A stretch of DNA of 64,000 nucleotides from Opitutaceae bacterium (GTDB lineage: Bacteria; Verrucomicrobiota; Verrucomicrobiia; Opitutales; Opitutaceae), in contig JAHCAZ010000001.1 in NCBI GenBank assembly GCA_019634615.1, positions 186,001-250,000 of the forward strand. The letters run 5' to 3'. Shown piece by piece: positions 36,072 through 45,526 of the stretch; within the stretch, counting starts at the first letter, position 1, and each line of letters opens with the position of its first letter. The position numbers and the translations under genes were made by a program. Under the pieces are notes generated by a model that was not told where the DNA came from, did not search any database, and saw only the letters and a list, made by a program, of their open reading frames with translations.

Positions 36072-36773
36072 ATGTCCTCAACGGCCGCCATTTCCCAGAT
36101 GCCTGCGCTCGGTACCGAGCAGCTGCTGGCCTATGGCCTGGACAAATGGAATCATCAGCCGGGCGGGCTCTGGGGGATAAGGTGCGCATGGGATGCGGCT
36201 GCCTGGGCGGAGTTGAAGGCGCGTGAAGCGCAGATCTTCGATGGCAGGCGCTGTCTGGCACAACCCGGTCCGTTCAAACGCCTGGGGGCCTTTGCCGTGC
36301 TCAACCAGTACGGTCCGTGCTTTCGCCTGTTTGAATGTGCATCGGGTCGGCCGCTCGATGCGCAGGCACTGGCCTTGTGGGTGCCGCGGGTGACGCTCTG
36401 GCTTCAGTCATTCTACGGCAGCGGCCTCACGATGAATCAAGGGCAGTTTCGGCTCCCCTTGGGGTGCCCGACGCTGCACTTCCAGGTCGACCTGATCGGA
36501 TACCTGCGGAGCGTCTATGGATCGCTGGCCGACGATCCCGCCTGCAAAGCCGAGGATGACGTCCTGACTGAACGGATCATCACCATGGGTTTGATCATCG
36601 AAGCGGCCGCCTACGCCGTCGCGGGCGGGTTGAAGAACGTGCAGGGGTTTGTCACCGGTTCGGGCAACTGCTTCGAGCGTTGCGACGCCCGATTCCTGGA
36701 CGAACAGCTTATCGATATTTACTTCAACGCACCCAAATTCCTGACCGATGCAGTCGACATCGGCGTGAACTGA
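36072..36773 (+). CDS. Protein of unknown function (233 aa)
   Basis: Soluble, no signal peptide or membrane segment. Rich in aromatic residues and cysteine; FYGSGLTMNQGQFRLPLGCP and GFVTGSGNCFERCDARFLDEQ look structured. I recognise no family. Base composition appears less GC-rich than the surrounding genes, which may hint at transfer together with the small ORF upstream. The ATG at 36072 has no competing start nearby. Confidence 0.6.
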   Translation: MSSTAAISQMPALGTEQLLAYGLDKWNHQPGGLWGIRCAWDAAAWAELKAREAQIFDGRRCLAQPGPFKRLGAFAVLNQYGPCFRLFECASGRPLDAQALALWVPRVTLWLQSFYGSGLTMNQGQFRLPLGCPTLHFQVDLIGYLRSVYGSLADDPACKAEDDVLTERIITMGLIIEAAAYAVAGGLKNVQGFVTGSGNCFERCDARFLDEQLIDIYFNAPKFLTDAVDIGVN

Positions 36774-36798
36774 GGTCCGGAGCCGGTTGCCAGCCGCT

Positions 36799-36999
36799 TC
36801 AGCGCGACCCTAGCATTCGCGCGGGCAGGAAGAGTAGGGCCTTCACCAACGCGAGCAGGGCCTCCATCAGCGTGGCCACGATCCGGAAGGGGATGGAAAG
36901 CAGCCAGAGAAAGGGCCACGCCACCAGCACCAGCAGCGCCAGCGGCCAGCAAAGCGCGAGGAGGATGCCCCAGAGCAGGAGAGTCAGCAGGATTTTCAT
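36799..36999 (-). CDS. Small hydrophobic membrane protein
   Basis: 66 residues starting MKILLTLLLWGILLALCWPL; nearly all hydrophobic with two predicted helices, ending in FLPARMLGSR. Short proteins of this pattern are conserved hypotheticals in Gram-negative bacteria. The ATG at 36999 is preferred to an in-frame start at 37023. Function unknown. Confidence 0.6.
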   Translation of the reverse strand: MKILLTLLLWGILLALCWPLALLVLVAWPFLWLLSIPFRIVATLMEALLALVKALLFLPARMLGSR

Positions 37000-37014
37000 G
37001 GATTTACTCCCAAT

Positions 37015-37043
37015 ACCCGTCACCCCGGGGTCTGGTTACGGGT
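37015..37043. other. Imperfect hairpin ACCCGTCACC / GGTTACGGGT
   Basis: Ten-base arms with one mismatch around a 9-bp loop, between the zinc-ribbon gene and the small membrane protein gene (both on the minus strand). No T run follows. It could be a weak terminator or an operator for the membrane protein gene; nothing decides between these. Confidence 0.3.
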
Positions 37044-37088
37044 CATTTCGGGAGTATGCCGGAGGGATGGCGATCTGACGCTAGTTTT

Positions 37089-37310
37089 TCACGGCGCGGC
37101 TTCCGCAACCGTGGCGTACCATTCGATGCGGCTGCACTGCCGGCAAGTCAGGGCTACCGCCTTGCGGTTCAGCCAGTCGAGATTGAAGAACGTGGCGCCG
37201 CGGGTGTTCATCAGGACGTCCTTGCGGTCGAACTCCGTGCCACCGCAATGGGGACAGCGCACCGGCTTGCCGGCCGCGGTGAAGTGAGGGCTGGGGGACG
37301 AGGTGGTCAT
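37089..37310 (-). CDS. Small zinc-ribbon protein
   Basis: 73 residues with two Cys pairs, CPHCGGTEF and CRQCSRIEWY, about 45 residues apart, forming a zinc ribbon. The region between (TRGATFFNLDWLNRKAV) is typical of a small conserved hypothetical family. Possible nucleic-acid or protein binding; no specific role known. The ATG at 37310 is preferred over a start 12 codons upstream. Confidence 0.7.
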   Translation of the reverse strand: MTTSSPSPHFTAAGKPVRCPHCGGTEFDRKDVLMNTRGATFFNLDWLNRKAVALTCRQCSRIEWYATVAEAAP

Positions 37311-37393
37311 GGGCGCGACTATACACCCGCCCAAACCGCCCGTCATTTATATCGAAGGAGCGCTTTCGTAACCCGGCAGCCCGGTGCGGCCAT

Positions 37394-38193
37394 TTACTGA
37401 TACTTCGCCCGCCCGGTCATCACATGCACCAGCTTGGGATCGGCGCCGACCAGGATCTTGTCCATCGCAGGCGTCGGTTCGGCGACCTGGCAGCGGAAGG
37501 CGAGGCTGTCGCCGCGGGCGTACTGGAGCTGCATGAGATAACGGGTCTTTTTCCCCACGTTCGGCATGCCGCGGTGCCAGGTCTGGTGATTGAAGAGGTA
37601 GATGTCGCCCGCCTCGCAGAATATGGGCTCGGCGGCGCGGCCCTCGAAGACCGGGTTTTCGCCGGGCACGAGGCGGCCGGAGTAGTGGCTGCCGGCGACG
37701 ATCTCGGTGGGGCCGTCCTCGACGGCGGTGATATCGCTGAGGGCGACCTGCACGCTGAGCCAGATGAGCGGGAGGCGGGCGCCGGCGGGCCAGCGTGGGA
37801 TCTCGGGCGGGAGCGGGTGCTCGAGCTTGTTGCAGTCGTCCACATGCCAGTTGGAGACGGCCTGGCCCGGGCCGTTGCGGATGACGTTTTGCCCGCAGTA
37901 GCGGCACTCGGGCCCGAGGATCGCCTGCACCAGCGAATAGATCGGCTCGCGGATGAAGAGCCGCGTGAACTCGATGCTGTAGTCCTGCGGATTACGCACG
38001 ACGAACCACGAGCTGCGGTGCTCGGCCCAGCCGGATCGGCGGCGTAGGCGTCCGTAAGCTCGCGCAGCCGGGCGCACTCGGCCCGGCTGAGGACGCCGCG
38101 GACGACCGCGAAGCCGTCGTTATGGAAGCGCTCGAGGATTTCGTTCGCTTCGGTTTCGGAAAACGGGGAGCACAGTCCGTCGGGGCGGGGCAT
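37394..38193 (-). pseudogene. Phytanoyl-CoA dioxygenase family gene with a frameshift
   Basis: The first third (MPRPDGLCSPFSETEANEIL through LTDAYAADPA) and the rest (WAEHRSSWFVVRNPQDYSIE onward) are in different frames. They join smoothly at about 38030-38031 if one base is restored. Downstream of the shift the iron site looks intact: WHVDDCNKLEHPL and TWHRGMPNVGKKTRYLM. A sequencing or assembly error is as likely as a real pseudogene. It lies 65 bp downstream of the UROD-like gene on the same strand. Confidence 0.8.
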
Positions 38194-38258
38194 GGGTGGG
38201 GTGGGGGCGGGAAGACGTAGAAGGACCCGGCCGGTCGAAGACAAGAGCGCAGTGCGTC

Positions 38259-39293
38259 TCAGGCGCCAAACTCCCGCACGGCGCCGTGGAAGGCCTGAAT
38301 GTTCTCCGTGCTGACACCGGGCGGCATGCCGCCGGCGCAGGACAGGATGAGGCGCGAATGGTCGGGGTGGTCGGCCAGCAGTTGCCTCACGGCGGCGCGA
38401 ACCTCGTCGGGCGTGCCGCGGCCCAGCACGTCGCGCGGGGGAATGGTGCCGAGGATCGTCAGGCGGTGCCCGCAGAGGCGCCGCATCTCGGCGAGCGAGG
38501 TCTGCACGCCGGGATTGTAGAGGTTGATGCCGAGGTCGGGGTAGTGTCGCAGCGACTGCGCGCAGGCGGCGTCGTTGTGGAAGAACTTCACCGTCACGTC
38601 GGTCGCGTACAGTTCCTGCAGGTAGGGTCGGCCGAACTCCAGGAAATCCGCCTCGCTGAGGAAGCCGACGATGTCGTCGAGCATCAATATGCCGTCGATG
38701 GTCGGGAAGGTCGCCCGCTGCAGCGCGTGCCAGCGCTTGAGGAAGTCCGTGATGATGCGGAGCAGCCGGTGGACAGGCTCGGGATCGGTCTTCACCGCGA
38801 CGAGGAACTCGGTCGTGCCCATCAGGAAGGTGGCGACGTTGAGCGGCCCGCGGGAGACGGAGAACCGGATCTCGTGCCCCAGGGCCTTGATCCGCGGCTC
38901 GGCCCAGCGCAGGCGGTTGAGCATGAAGGGCAGCAGCCCGTCGGTCGCCGGGTCCGGCACCCGCAGGTCGGCGATCTGCGCGACGTCCGTGATGATCTTG
39001 TCCGCGAACGGAAACTCATTGGGCGGAAACTGGCAGCGCGAGCCGAAGGCCGATGGCTCGGTGCACATGCCGAACTCCGACCAGAAGCCCGGGAGGAACC
39101 AGACGTCGGGAAACGTGGCGAGCGCGCGCTGGTGGGCCTCGAGCCAGAGGGTCTCGCTGGCGAGGTATGCGGCGATGGTCACACCGTGCCAGTTGGGCAG
39201 CCAGGGACAGTCGATGATGAAGCCGACCGGAAGCGGCCGGACCGTCTCGCCGCGGAGGACGGCGAGCAGTTGGTGCCATTGGGGATCGGTCAT
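38259..39293 (-). CDS. Uroporphyrinogen decarboxylase (UROD)-like protein
   Basis: The 344-residue TIM-barrel protein has the late UROD/MtaA motif (CAGGMPPGVSTENIQAFHGAV). The HemE N-terminal RQAGR-type arginine signature is missing, so it is not expected to make heme. Relatives include corrinoid methyltransferases and uncharacterised proteins in sugar-degrading loci of Verrucomicrobia and Planctomycetes. It probably shares a transcript with the frameshifted PhyH gene. Confidence 0.75.
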   Translation of the reverse strand: MTDPQWHQLLAVLRGETVRPLPVGFIIDCPWLPNWHGVTIAAYLASETLWLEAHQRALATFPDVWFLPGFWSEFGMCTEPSAFGSRCQFPPNEFPFADKIITDVAQIADLRVPDPATDGLLPFMLNRLRWAEPRIKALGHEIRFSVSRGPLNVATFLMGTTEFLVAVKTDPEPVHRLLRIITDFLKRWHALQRATFPTIDGILMLDDIVGFLSEADFLEFGRPYLQELYATDVTVKFFHNDAACAQSLRHYPDLGINLYNPGVQTSLAEMRRLCGHRLTILGTIPPRDVLGRGTPDEVRAAVRQLLADHPDHSRLILSCAGGMPPGVSTENIQAFHGAVREFGA

Positions 39294-39474
39294 GGGGTGT
39301 GCCGACCAGCCTGATGGCCGCGGGACAACGGAGCAATCGGAAGGAATGGGCGTTTCTTGGCATTTCCATTTCGGGAATTACTTCCGTTCGAACGTCGCGG
39401 CGTCGCGTCTTTGCGCTTTAGCATCCCCCGCAATCCCGCTTGCGCGCCCGCGGCCAAAAGCGTGCACTGGCGCC
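39294..39474. other. 181-bp divergent intergenic region
   Basis: Separates the UROD-like gene from the Gfo/Idh/MocA-lpxB unit. It is visibly AT-richer in 39340-39400 and should contain both promoters, but I cannot point to clear -35/-10 boxes or operator symmetry. Confidence 0.4.
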
Positions 39475-40464
39475 ATGTCCTTCCTATCGCCGAATCGGAT
39501 CCGCTGCGGGGTGGCCGGGGTGGGTTCGCTGGGCCAGCACCATGCCCGCATTTACGCCAGCCTTCCGGGCGCCGAGTTGACCGGCATCTACGAGACGAGC
39601 GACGCGCGCGCGGCGGAGATCTGCGGGAAGTACAATTGCCGGCGTTTCGCCACGATCGCCGAGCTCGGCGAGGCCTGCGATGCGGTGTCGGTCGTCGTGC
39701 CCACTGACCGCCATGCCGAGGTCGCGCTGCCGCTGCTCGCCGCGGAGACGCATCTCCTGATCGAGAAGCCGCTCTGCGCCAGCCTGGAGGAAGCCGAGCA
39801 GGTGCTCGCGGCCGCCCGGCAGCACGGGTGCCTCGTGCAGGTCGGCCACATCGAGCATTTCAACCCGGTCATGGCCTTCCTCGAGAAGCAGGTCAGCTCG
39901 CCCCAGTACATCACGGCCGAGCGCCTCGCCCCCTACCAGCCGCGCGGCACCGAGGTGGGCGTCGTCCTCGACCTGATGATCCACGACATCGGCATCGTGC
40001 TCGCGCTCGTGAAATCGCCCATCCGCCGCATCGACAGCGTCGGCGTGACCGTCCTCTCGAAGGGCGAGGACATCGCCAACGCCCGCATCGAGTTCGAAAA
40101 CGGCTGCGTCGCCAACCTCAGCGCGAGCCGCATGAGCACCAAGAAGCAGCGCGAGATCCGCATCTTCCAGTCCGACGCCTACCTCTCGCTCGATTTCATG
40201 AACCAGGCCGGCCACCTCGTGAAGAAGAGCGACATCGTCGCCTACGGCGTGAAGATGAAGCTCGGCCTCGTGAAGGCCGGCGACCTCAGCGCCATCCCGG
40301 TGAAGGAAATCCCGATCGAGAAGGGCGAGCCGCTCGCCCTGGAACTCGCGCACTTCGTCGACAGCGTGCGCCAGGCCAAGCAGCCCAAGGTCGGCGCCGC
40401 CCTCGGCAAGAGCACCCTCGAGGTGGCCATCACGATCACCGACCAGATCCGGAAGAAGGCATGA
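39475..40464 (+). CDS. Gfo/Idh/MocA oxidoreductase of the lipid A-associated (GnnA-like) type
   Basis: The 329-residue protein has an N-terminal NAD-binding fold (CGVAGVGSLGQHHARIYA, then LIEKPLC) and a C-terminal substrate domain. The stretches VGHIEHFNPVMAF, VVLDLMIHDIGIVLAL, DIANARIEFENGCVANLSAS and REIRIFQSDAYLSLDF fit the branch found beside lpx genes, which includes GnnA, a UDP-GlcNAc 3-dehydrogenase. Its stop overlaps the lpxB start (ATGA). I chose the ATG at 39475 because the fold starts there; the frame is open far upstream only as a shadow. Confidence 0.85.
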   Translation: MSFLSPNRIRCGVAGVGSLGQHHARIYASLPGAELTGIYETSDARAAEICGKYNCRRFATIAELGEACDAVSVVVPTDRHAEVALPLLAAETHLLIEKPLCASLEEAEQVLAAARQHGCLVQVGHIEHFNPVMAFLEKQVSSPQYITAERLAPYQPRGTEVGVVLDLMIHDIGIVLALVKSPIRRIDSVGVTVLSKGEDIANARIEFENGCVANLSASRMSTKKQREIRIFQSDAYLSLDFMNQAGHLVKKSDIVAYGVKMKLGLVKAGDLSAIPVKEIPIEKGEPLALELAHFVDSVRQAKQPKVGAALGKSTLEVAITITDQIRKKA

Positions 40465-41618
40465 CCGCATCACCCAAGCTGCTGCCGTTCCGCCTCCCGC
40501 CGCCGTCGGATGGCAAGGTGGACCTGCTGGTGATCGCCGGCGAGCATTCGGGTGACGAGCATGCGGCCCGGATGGTGCAGGACCTGCGGGCGCGGCAGCC
40601 CGGCCTCGCGGTGGCCGCACTCGGCGGTCCGGGCCTGGCGGCCGCGGGGGCGCAACTGCTGTTCGACCTCACGGCGACCTCGGTCGTGGGACTGGTCGAG
40701 GTGCTGAAGCACTATTCATTCTTCAAGGCCCTGTTCGCCGAGACGCTGCGGTGGATCGAGGAGCATCGGCCGCGGGCGGTGTGCTTCGTCGACTACCCCG
40801 GGCTCAACCTGCGCCTCGCCGCGGCGCTGCGCGAGCGGGGCCTGTCGGTGCAGGGCGGGGGAGCGATCAAGCTGCTGTACTACATCTCGCCGCAGATCTG
40901 GGCGTGGAAAGCCGGCCGGCGCCATACGATGGCCCGTGACCTTGATGCGCTGGCGGTCATCTTTCCGTTTGAAACCGCCTGTTATACCGACACGCGGCTG
41001 CCGGTCGAATTTGTCGGGCATCCCTTCCTCGCCGCCGGTTACCGGGCGCCGGTGGCGTTCGACCCGGCCGGCCCCGTGCTGCTGCTGCCCGGCAGCCGCA
41101 CGCAGGCGGTGGCGCGGATCTATCCCGACCTGCTGGCGGCCTTCGCCCGTTACCGCGCGGAAGGGGGCGACCGTGAGGCGGTGGTGATTTACCCGAGCGA
41201 CGAGATCGGCGCGGTGCTGCGCCGGTGGGATCCGCCGCATTGCCGGCTGGCGCGCACGGGTGAGGCAGTCGCGGCGGCGGCCGTCCTGACGAGCTCCGGC
41301 ACCATGTCGCTCCACTGCGCGCTGGCGGGCATCCCGGGCGCGATCGCGTACCGCACCAACCCCATCACCTACCTGCTCGCGCGCTGGTGGGTGAAGCTCG
41401 ACTACATCGGCATCGCCAACCTGCTGCTCAAGGAGCCGATGTACCCCGAATTCATCCAAGGCGCGGCCCGGCCGGCGGCGCTGGCGGCGCAGCTGCAGGA
41501 CTGCCTCGGCAATCCCGACCGCCGCGCCCGCACCACCGCGCAGCAGGCCCGCCTGCGCGCGCTGCTGGATCACCCGGCTGACGTGGACGTGGCCGGCTGG
41601 CTGTTGCGGCACCTTTGA
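40461..41618 (+). CDS. lpxB: Lipid-A-disaccharide synthase
   Basis: The 385-residue GT19 enzyme condenses UDP-2,3-diacylglucosamine with lipid X to build the lipid A disaccharide at the inner membrane. Motifs: VIAGEHSGDEHAARMV, CFVDYPGLNLRLA, YYISPQIWAWKAGR, EFVGHPFLA, LLLPGSRTQAV and TSSGTMSLHCAL. Overlaps the upstream oxidoreductase gene by 4 bp. Its presence confirms an LPS-bearing Gram-negative envelope. Confidence 0.95.
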   Translation: MTASPKLLPFRLPPPSDGKVDLLVIAGEHSGDEHAARMVQDLRARQPGLAVAALGGPGLAAAGAQLLFDLTATSVVGLVEVLKHYSFFKALFAETLRWIEEHRPRAVCFVDYPGLNLRLAAALRERGLSVQGGGAIKLLYYISPQIWAWKAGRRHTMARDLDALAVIFPFETACYTDTRLPVEFVGHPFLAAGYRAPVAFDPAGPVLLLPGSRTQAVARIYPDLLAAFARYRAEGGDREAVVIYPSDEIGAVLRRWDPPHCRLARTGEAVAAAAVLTSSGTMSLHCALAGIPGAIAYRTNPITYLLARWWVKLDYIGIANLLLKEPMYPEFIQGAARPAALAAQLQDCLGNPDRRARTTAQQARLRALLDHPADVDVAGWLLRHL

Positions 41619-41683
41619 TCCGCCTCCGCCCGGCCACAAAAGGGCTTCGCTTTGCCGGAAAATGCGGTTTTGTTTTTCCCCGC

Positions 41684-44600
41684 ATGGCCGCCGACGCGCC
41701 GCAGTTCATCCGACGCATCCTGCAAAGCCGGGTGCTGCCTGTGCTGGTGTTCCTGGGCGGCTGCGTCGTCTCGCTCGGCGCCTGGTGGCTCGTGCGCCTC
41801 GAGATCGAGCGGAGCGACCGGGCGCGTTTCGAGCGCATGTCCGAGCGCATCGTGGCCTCGATCGAGGAGCGGTTCGACTCGGCGGCCGAGGCGCTGCAGG
41901 GGGCGCGGCACCTCGTGCGCACGCGGCCCGAGACCTCGCTCGAGGAGTGGCTGGAGTACACCGATGCGCTCGAGCCCTTCCTGCAACGGGGCGTCGTCGG
42001 CCTGGGCTACATCCAGCGCATCGCGCGGTCCGAGATCCCCGCGCTCGAGGCGCGGCTGCGGGCCGGGGCGGCCGGTGAGGTCACGATCCAGCGCGACAGC
42101 CCGCGCGATCAGCTCTACGTCGTCACCCACATCGGCCCGCTGGCCCGCAACCGCGCGGCTCTCGGCCAGGACATCGGGTCCGGCAACACCCGCCGCGCCG
42201 CGGCCGAGGAGGCCATGGCGACGGGCCGGCTGACGCTCACGCGCCGCATCCGCCTCGTGCATGACAACGAGACGGTGCCGGGTTTCCTGCTCCTGCTGCC
42301 CGTGTATGCCGGCCATGCCGGCGATCCTGGGACGCCCGCGGCGCGGATCCGGTCGCTGCAGGGCTGGGTCTATGTCTCGCTCCGCACCAACCTGCTGATG
42401 ACGGGCATCACCGACGTCGCGAGCCGGCAGGCCGATCTCAAGGTCTTCCAGGGCGAAACCATGAGCCCGGAGGCCCAGCTCTACGACTCGCAGGCGGGCA
42501 CGATGTTCGAGGCGCCGGGCGCACGGCCGGGGCGGGCGCCCATGGAACGGATCTACACGCGCCAGGTCGTGATGGAGGTCTATGGCCAGCCCTGGACCGT
42601 GTGGATCGGCTCGCGCCCCGAATTCGGTTTCCGCAGCAATCGCCTGCTGCCCTTTGCCATCGCCGGGGGCGGCCTCGTGCTCAGCGGCATGGCGGCGCTC
42701 CTCGCCTGGTCGCTGGCGCGCACGCGGATCCGGGCGCGGGTCATGGCCGACAAGATGACCCGCGACCTGCGGCGGGCCGAGGACGAGAACCAGCGCCTGG
42801 CGATGATCGCCCGCCACACGACCAACGCGATGGGCCTCGCCGACCCCGCGGGCAACGTCGTGTGGATCAACGAGGCCTTCACCCGGCTCTTCGGGTACAC
42901 CTTGGAGGAAGCGCGGGGGAGGTTCGGCCCGCAGCTCGTGCGCGGGCCGGGCACCAACGTGCGCGTCTTGGCGGCGATCGCCCGGGCGGCGCGCCTGGGC
43001 GAGGAATTCCGCGGCGAGATGCTCAACTACACCAAGGACGGCCGCCAGGTCTGGTGCGAGTGCGAGATGCAGCCCCTGCGGGATGCCGACGGCAAGGTCA
43101 CCGGCTACATGTCGATCCAGCTCGACATCACCGCGCGCAAGCGGGCGGAGGAGGCGCTGGCCCGCAAGGAGGCGCAGCTCCAGTTCATCTTCGACAACGT
43201 GCCCGTGGGCGTGAGCTGGGTGCGCTACACCGAGCAGGGCATCGAGAGCCGGCACAGCAACTGGTTCTTCACCGTCAGCGGCCTCCGGCGCGAGGACCTG
43301 AGCGACGCGGCCCAGGTGCGGGCGATCAGCCATCCCGAGGACCTCGCGCGGCAGGACGCGCTCCGGGCCCGGCTCGACCGCGGCGAGATCGACGAGTTCG
43401 CCCTCGAGAAGCGCTACCAGCGGCGCGACGGCCGCCTCGTCTGGGTCCTGCTCCACTGCAAGGCCTACCGCCGCGAGAACGGGCTGATCGACCAGGAAAT
43501 CTCGACCATCATCGACATCACCGAGCGCAAGCACGCCGAGGACCAGCTGGCGCGCAAGGAGGCGCAGCTGCGGTTCATCTTCGACGTGGTGCCGGTGGGC
43601 ATCCACCTCCACACCGTGGAGGGCGGCGAGCGCATGGCCGCGCTGGCCAACGCCGCCCATGAGCGCATCACGGGCCTCACCCTGGCCGAGATGCAGGACC
43701 CGATGGTCTTTGCCCGCATCACGCCGCCCGAGGATTACGCGCGCCAGCGGGAACTGTTCGCGCGCCTTGACCGCGGCGAGACCGACCGCTTCGCCCTCGA
43801 GAAGCGCTACCTCCGGCCGGGCGGCGAGCCGGTCTGGGCCGTCCTCTCGGTCCGCCGTTTCCCCAACCCGACCGGCAGCGGCTATCAGGAGGTGGCCACG
43901 CTGGTCGACATCACCGAGGCCCGGCGCCAGGCCGAGGAACTGCGCGCGGCCAAGGAGGCCGCCGAGGCCGCCAACCTCGCGAAAAGCCAGTTCCTCGCGA
44001 TGATGAGCCATGAGATCCGCACGCCGATGAACGGCGTGATCGGCATGACCTCGCTGCTGCTCGATTCGCCCCTCACGGCCGAGCAGCGGGACTACACCGA
44101 GACCATCCGCCTGAGCGGCGACGCGCTGCTCACGATCATCAACGACATCCTCGACTTCTCCAAGATCGAGTCGGGCCGCATGGAGCTGGAGGTCGAGGAT
44201 TTCTCCCTGCGCGAGACCGTCGAGGGGGCGCTGGACCTGCTGGCGCCGCGCGTGGCCGAGAAGCGGCTCGACCTGCTCTACGAGATCGCCGACGGCGCGC
44301 CCGGCAGCGTGCGCGGCGACTCCACGCGGCTGCGCCAGATCCTCGTCAACCTGCTCGGCAACGCCGTCAAGTTCACCGACCACGGCGAGGTGGTGCTCAG
44401 CGTGCACGCGCGCCCGCACGGGGCGGACCGGATCGAGCTCGAGTTCGCCGTCGCCGACACGGGCATTGGCATCTCGGCCGAGGGGCAGCAGCGCATCTTC
44501 CAGCCGTTCACGCAGGTGGACGCGACGACCACGCGGCGGTACGGCGGCACGGGCCTGGGCCTGGTCGTCAGCAAACGGCTGGCGGAGCTCATGGGCGGCC

Positions 44601-45526
44601 GGCTCTGGGTCGAGAGCGAGCTCGGCCGGGGCTCGACCTTCCGGTTCACGGCGGTCGTCGGCGCGGTCCCCAGCAAGCCGAAACCCTACCACGGCCCAGG
44701 CCTGGCCAATCTCGAGGGGAAGCGGCTGCTGCTGGTCGACGACAACGCCACCAACCGGCGCATCCTCACCTCGCTCACGGCCAGCTGGGGCATGTCCGCC
44801 CGCGCCGCCGCCAACGGGGTCGAGGCGCTGGCCTGGCTGGAGGCCGGGGAGGAGTTCGACGCGGCGATCATCGACATGCAGATGCCGGAGATGGACGGGC
44901 TCATGCTGGCGACCGCCATCCGCCGCGCGCGCCCGGCGGAGCAGCTGCCGCTCGTCCTGCTCTCGTCGCTCGGCCAGCGCGAGCTGATCGCGGGCGAAAG
45001 CCCGTTTGCCGCGCACCTGACCAAGCCGGCGAAACCGGCGCGCATCTTCGAGGTGCTCGCATCGCTCTTCCGCCCGGGCCCGGCTCCCGCCGGGCCCCGG
45101 CAGTCGGCCAGTCCCTTCCCGCGCCGCGACACGGCCGCGGGCGGGCCGATCCTGCTGGTCGAGGACAACACGGTGAACCAGAAGGTTGCCCTCATGATGC
45201 TGGAGAAACAGGGCTACCGCGCCGACGTGGCCGCCAACGGCAACGAGGCCATCGCGGCGCTGCGTCGCCAGGCTTACAGCATCGTGCTCATGGACATGCA
45301 GATGCCCGAGATGGACGGCCTGGAGGCAACCCGGCGCATCGTCGCCGAATGGCCCGACCCGGCCCAGCGGCCGTGGATCATCGCCGTCACCGCCAATGCG
45401 ATGCAGGGCGACCGCGAGGCCTGCCTGGCCGCCGGCATGGACGACTATATCAGCAAGCCCGTGAAGCGCGAGGAACTGGCCGCGGCGCTGGCGCGTGCCC
45501 GGCGTGGGCGCGGCGAAAAATCGTGA
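41684..45526 (+). CDS. Hybrid sensor histidine kinase: CHASE, three PAS, HisKA, HATPase, two receiver domains
   Basis: About 1,280 residues. A membrane helix (about 15-35), a periplasmic CHASE-like sensor (about 60-260) and a second helix (about 320-345) come first. Three PAS/PAC modules follow to about 750; PAS 2 and 3 share RLDRGE-x-D-x-FALEKRY, a recent duplication. The phosphorylated histidine is 776 in MMSHEIRTPMNG, then the ATPase domain and two receivers with phospho-acceptors Asp1064 (IIDMQMPEMDG) and Asp1204 (VLMDMQMPEMDG). No HPt domain is fused, so an outside phosphotransfer partner is expected. Ligand unknown. It abuts convergent hemA with no gap. Confidence 0.93.
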   Translation: MAADAPQFIRRILQSRVLPVLVFLGGCVVSLGAWWLVRLEIERSDRARFERMSERIVASIEERFDSAAEALQGARHLVRTRPETSLEEWLEYTDALEPFLQRGVVGLGYIQRIARSEIPALEARLRAGAAGEVTIQRDSPRDQLYVVTHIGPLARNRAALGQDIGSGNTRRAAAEEAMATGRLTLTRRIRLVHDNETVPGFLLLLPVYAGHAGDPGTPAARIRSLQGWVYVSLRTNLLMTGITDVASRQADLKVFQGETMSPEAQLYDSQAGTMFEAPGARPGRAPMERIYTRQVVMEVYGQPWTVWIGSRPEFGFRSNRLLPFAIAGGGLVLSGMAALLAWSLARTRIRARVMADKMTRDLRRAEDENQRLAMIARHTTNAMGLADPAGNVVWINEAFTRLFGYTLEEARGRFGPQLVRGPGTNVRVLAAIARAARLGEEFRGEMLNYTKDGRQVWCECEMQPLRDADGKVTGYMSIQLDITARKRAEEALARKEAQLQFIFDNVPVGVSWVRYTEQGIESRHSNWFFTVSGLRREDLSDAAQVRAISHPEDLARQDALRARLDRGEIDEFALEKRYQRRDGRLVWVLLHCKAYRRENGLIDQEISTIIDITERKHAEDQLARKEAQLRFIFDVVPVGIHLHTVEGGERMAALANAAHERITGLTLAEMQDPMVFARITPPEDYARQRELFARLDRGETDRFALEKRYLRPGGEPVWAVLSVRRFPNPTGSGYQEVATLVDITEARRQAEELRAAKEAAEAANLAKSQFLAMMSHEIRTPMNGVIGMTSLLLDSPLTAEQRDYTETIRLSGDALLTIINDILDFSKIESGRMELEVEDFSLRETVEGALDLLAPRVAEKRLDLLYEIADGAPGSVRGDSTRLRQILVNLLGNAVKFTDHGEVVLSVHARPHGADRIELEFAVADTGIGISAEGQQRIFQPFTQVDATTTRRYGGTGLGLVVSKRLAELMGGRLWVESELGRGSTFRFTAVVGAVPSKPKPYHGPGLANLEGKRLLLVDDNATNRRILTSLTASWGMSARAAANGVEALAWLEAGEEFDAAIIDMQMPEMDGLMLATAIRRARPAEQLPLVLLSSLGQRELIAGESPFAAHLTKPAKPARIFEVLASLFRPGPAPAGPRQSASPFPRRDTAAGGPILLVEDNTVNQKVALMMLEKQGYRADVAANGNEAIAALRRQAYSIVLMDMQMPEMDGLEATRRIVAEWPDPAQRPWIIAVTANAMQGDREACLAAGMDDYISKPVKREELAAALARARRGRGEKS

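Noticed and set aside
37394..38193. Programmed ribosomal frameshift in the PhyH gene
   Set aside because: No slippery sequence or following stem is evident at about 38030; an indel is simpler.
38259..39293. UROD-like gene considered as hemE in view of hemA in the window
   Set aside because: The N-terminal arginine signature of HemE is missing and the neighbour is a PhyH gene, not heme genes.
41570..45016. Minus-strand open frame of 1,148 codons opposite the hybrid kinase
   Set aside because: Same reason: it shadows a gene with clear domains and catalytic residues.
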